Below are positions 61,854 to 64,000 of a DNA stretch of 64,000 nucleotides, piece after piece (the first letter of the stretch is position 1; every line of letters starts with the position of its first letter). The stretch comes from Alphaproteobacteria bacterium. Its GTDB lineage: Bacteria > Pseudomonadota > Alphaproteobacteria > Thalassobaculales > Thalassobaculaceae. The notes beneath the pieces were generated by a model. The model was not told the origin of the DNA, did no database searches, and saw nothing but the letters and a program-made list of their open reading frames with translations. A program made the translations under genes and the position numbers. The DNA lies in NCBI GenBank assembly GCA_024742275.1, contig JANSYS010000003.1, positions 1 through 64,000 of the forward strand. The letters run 5' to 3'.

Positions 61854-62246
61854 ATGACCCACACTCCCCTCGACCCCGCCGGGATGGCGGCAATGGGCAC
61901 GCCGAACTACACCCACGCGATGGTCACCGAAGACGTTAGCAAGTGGCTTCACATCGCCGGCCAGGTCGGCGTGCTGCCAGACGGGAGCACCGCCTCCGGA
62001 ACCCTGGCCCAGTGCCGTCAGGCCTTCGCAAACATCGGCATGCTGCTGGACGGCGCCGGCATGACCAGGGACGATGTCGCCCATCTCCGGATCTACCTGA
62101 TCGACCGCGACGACATCCCGGCGCTGCGCGAGGCCCGCACCGAGTTCTTCGGCCCGGACAAGGTCATCCCCAGCACTCTGGTGCTGGTCTCCGGCCTGGT
62201 GAAGCCGGAATGGCGGGTCGAACTGGAAATCGTCGCCGCGCGGTGA
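61854..62246 (+). CDS. RidA family protein, copy 1
   Basis: A 130-residue YjgF/RidA fold protein. YTHAMVTEDVSKWLHIAGQVG and PSTLVLVSGLVKPEWRVELEIVAA match the family core. The canonical catalytic arginine of RidA imine deaminases (in VARLP) is replaced here (VSGLVK), so 2-aminoacrylate deaminase activity is unlikely and a Rid subfamily of unknown role is suggested. It is divergent from the DUF1007 gene and lies 54 bases from a second RidA-like gene, likely cotranscribed. Confidence 0.85.
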   Translation: MTHTPLDPAGMAAMGTPNYTHAMVTEDVSKWLHIAGQVGVLPDGSTASGTLAQCRQAFANIGMLLDGAGMTRDDVAHLRIYLIDRDDIPALREARTEFFGPDKVIPSTLVLVSGLVKPEWRVELEIVAAR

Positions 62247-62300
62247 AGCGCGCCCGGATTGGCGAGCACCCGCCCTCACCCATCAACCCAGAGGCTGCCC

Positions 62301-62696
62301 ATGACTTTCGCCACCCACGATCCCGACACCGTGCCCGATCTCGGCATTCCGACCTTCACCCAGGGATTGATGCTCGAAGGGGTGAGGGACTGGTTCATTA
62401 TGTCGGGTCAGATCGGGCTGAAGCCGGATGGGACGCTGGCCGGGCGCGATACCGAGACACAGATCCGCCAGGCGTTCGCCAATATCGCCAACCTGCTGGC
62501 CGATGCCGGACTGAGCCTCGACGACCTGGTGTTCCTGCGCTTCTACCTGACAAAAGCGGCCGACATCCCGGCGATGCGGACGCTCCGCAACGAGTTCCTG
62601 GGCACGCGGAAGGTCCCCAGCACGCTCCTGGTGATCAGCGCCTTGGCCAATCCGGACTGGACCGTCGAGATCGAGGCCGTCGCCGCCCGGCGCTGA
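62301..62696 (+). CDS. RidA family protein, copy 2
   Basis: A 131-residue second YjgF/RidA-type protein (GIPTFTQGLMLEGVRDWFIM, PSTLLVISALANPDWTVEIEAVA). It is clearly homologous to its neighbour but not a recent duplicate (moderate identity). It also lacks the VARLP arginine (ISALAN instead). Tandem Rid paralogues may form mixed trimers or act on different enamine-like intermediates. It is convergent with the 2OG oxygenase gene, 4 bases apart. Confidence 0.85.
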   Translation: MTFATHDPDTVPDLGIPTFTQGLMLEGVRDWFIMSGQIGLKPDGTLAGRDTETQIRQAFANIANLLADAGLSLDDLVFLRFYLTKAADIPAMRTLRNEFLGTRKVPSTLLVISALANPDWTVEIEAVAARR

Positions 62697-62700
62697 CGCC

Positions 62701-63786
62701 TCAGGTTTCGCCGAACAGGAAGGCGAGCAGCGCGAAGCGGCGGCCGGAGCGCATCGGCATGACCTCGTGCAGCAGCGAGCAGGAAAACACGATCGCAGCA
62801 CCCGCCGGCGGCTTGTAGAGCGCCTCCGAGAACTCGGGAAAGCGGATCTCCGCGCCCTCGTACTCGTCGCTGTTCAGGTTGATCGTCACCGCGAATCGGC
62901 GATGGGCCACCATCGGCTGGGTATTGTCGCGGTGGCCGTGCTTGGAGCCCTTCTGCGCGCCCTCGTAGCAGGCGATGCGATACCGCTCATGCCGGGTAAC
63001 GCGGTAGTTGAAGGCACGCTGGATTTCCGGAATCAGACGCGGCCCGATGCGCCCATCGATCACGTTGTTGGTCTCGGCGGAACAGACCCAGTGGTCGATC
63101 CGGTCGTCGCGGCCATAGTCGGGAATCCGCATCTTGCAGTCCGTCGTCCGGCCCTGGAGCTGGTTATGGCCCGGCTCGACGAATTCGTTGCCCTGCATGG
63201 CATAAATGTTGATCAGCCGTTTGCAGTCCGCGTCGTTGAACACGTCCGGCACGACCAGAACCGGCGGATGCATCACAGGGACCAGATCGGCCCGCCGGCG
63301 GTCGGCCAACGGCCGGATCGCGGCGAGCGCCGCCTCGGCCAGGTTCACTCCGGTCGAGCCCTCCTCCGAGCGCAGCCGTGCTGCCAAATGCTGGTTGGGG
63401 GCGACCACGAGGATGACAGGATTCCCGCCCGCGACCCTGCCGCCGAGCCCCGGCAGAGGAGTCGCCGCGAGACCGGCCATGCGCGAGGCGGCGCCGTCGG
63501 TATCCACCAGGACGGGGAACGGAAAGTCGCCGCCGGCATTGCCGGAGACGACGAGCCGAACCCGCACACCCAAGGCATCGAACGCGTCCCGCTCCGCGCT
63601 GAAGGCCTGAACCGCCGCCCGGCCCGCCTCCGCGCCCGGATCGCCGAGGAAGACGAGGACGTGGATGTTGCCGGACTCGGCGTCGGCATGGACGTCGAAG
63701 GGGTCGCCGTTGCGCCGTCTCAACGGCCATTTCGGAACGATATCGCCGACATCGAGGGACGGGAGCTGTCTCATCTGGGTCGTCAT
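62701..63786 (-). CDS. 2-oxoglutarate/Fe(II) oxygenase fused to a redoxin-like domain
   Basis: A 361-residue protein. Residues about 10-150 look like a peroxiredoxin/AhpC-TSA fold (LPSLDVGDIVPKWPLRR; VLVFLGDPGAEAGRAAVQAF; VSGNAGGDFPFPVLVDTDG), but the place of the peroxidatic cysteine is taken by other residues, so no peroxidase activity is expected. Residues about 175-361 are a prolyl 4-hydroxylase-type double-stranded beta helix with the iron triad HGHRDNTQP (His and Asp) and SLLHEVMP (His) and the 2OG arginine near GRRFALLAF. The real start is MTTQMRQLPS. The right-hand 214 bases hold no gene. Confidence 0.82.
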   Translation of the reverse strand: MTTQMRQLPSLDVGDIVPKWPLRRRNGDPFDVHADAESGNIHVLVFLGDPGAEAGRAAVQAFSAERDAFDALGVRVRLVVSGNAGGDFPFPVLVDTDGAASRMAGLAATPLPGLGGRVAGGNPVILVVAPNQHLAARLRSEEGSTGVNLAEAALAAIRPLADRRRADLVPVMHPPVLVVPDVFNDADCKRLINIYAMQGNEFVEPGHNQLQGRTTDCKMRIPDYGRDDRIDHWVCSAETNNVIDGRIGPRLIPEIQRAFNYRVTRHERYRIACYEGAQKGSKHGHRDNTQPMVAHRRFAVTINLNSDEYEGAEIRFPEFSEALYKPPAGAAIVFSCSLLHEVMPMRSGRRFALLAFLFGET

Positions 63787-64000
63787 CGCGGATCTCGGGC
63801 TATCGGTCGGGGCTGTCGTTGCAGGATGCCGACCGAGTGAACCCGTTCGCTCGCGACGACGCAAGAGTCGGGCGAGCGCGCACGGTCCCGGACCCGCACC
63901 GCCCCCCTGCCCCTTGCCTCGCGCCGTCGGGGCGCGTAAAACCCAGGCGACCGTAACGAAACCGGACGAACCCATGCGCCCGCAGGGTCTCACCATCACT
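63787..64000. other. Gene-free right-hand end
   Basis: About 214 bases upstream of the 2OG oxygenase gene, running to the window edge. The minus-strand frame of the oxygenase stays open here but reads as low-complexity Arg/Gly-rich sequence without a ribosome binding site. It should hold the oxygenase promoter; I see no clear boxes. Confidence 0.4.

Overview
The window is high-GC DNA, with long overlapping open frames on both strands, from a Gram-negative alphaproteobacterium. It most resembles the Rhodospirillales and their marine or soil relatives. The evidence is the lipid A/LPS core genes (waaA, lpxK, an LpxR-like deacylase), a COQ7-type ubiquinone hydroxylase, DUF2125, SDHAF4/DUF1674 and PAS_5 proteins, and an rRNA leader of alphaproteobacterial type at the left edge. 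No phage, insertion sequence, plasmid or CRISPR signal was seen. Species cannot be named from the sequence alone.

Layout. 1-460: the left edge holds what looks like a very strong leftward rRNA-operon promoter (TTGACA-17-TATAAA with an A-tract UP element) and its leader with a boxA-like site. The 16S gene itself would lie outside the window. A divergent promoter serves an M23 peptidase (543-1874). 2.0-7.6 kb: a leftward catabolic group of NDP-forming acyl-CoA synthetase, acyl-CoA dehydrogenase, MmgE/PrpD and a HAD-family protein. 7.9-14.5 kb: a peptide/nickel-type ABC importer (binding protein and two permeases rightward; two ATPases fused in one protein on the other strand) flanking a PAS_5 protein. 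14.6-20.7 kb: AzlCD exporter, serine-glyoxylate aminotransferase, a 972-residue FAD/Fe-S oxidoreductase and a divergent AraC regulator. 20.7-26.5 kb: LpxR-like deacylase, 2-isopropylmalate synthase, a signal peptidase I next to tRNA-Leu(CAA), DedA, DsbB, COQ7. 26.6-31.9 kb: lysophospholipid acyltransferase-waaA-lpxK, facing M23 peptidase and xseA.

32-38.6 kb: methyltransferase, purD, an orphan TIR-like protein, an EAL-CBS-GGDEF protein, DUF2125 and ChaC. 38.7-41.8 kb: a lodA-lodB type pair predicted to encode a cysteine-tryptophylquinone oxidase and its flavoprotein maturase. 41.8-46.0 kb: tadA, a pseudouridine synthase, rsmD, a zinc-type sugar/polyol dehydrogenase and an isocitrate-lyase-family enzyme. 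46.1-52.6 kb: a small secreted protein, SDHAF4, htpX, pcaD-like hydrolase, a Lon-like protease, nitroreductase and a tiny lipoprotein. 52.6-64 kb: GST, M17 aminopeptidase, MarR, TPR protein, soluble histidine kinase, hydrolase, two glycosyltransferases, a NicO metal exporter with DUF1007, two RidA-like proteins and a 2-oxoglutarate oxygenase carrying a cysteine-free redoxin-like domain.

Most genes are ordinary chromosomal housekeeping or catabolic functions. The points most worth a second look are the LodA/LodB pair, the orphan TIR-like protein beside a c-di-GMP enzyme, the catabolic cluster plus transporter with unknown substrate, the cysteine-free redoxin/2OG oxygenase fusion, and a palindromic intergenic element present twice (43918 and 48052).
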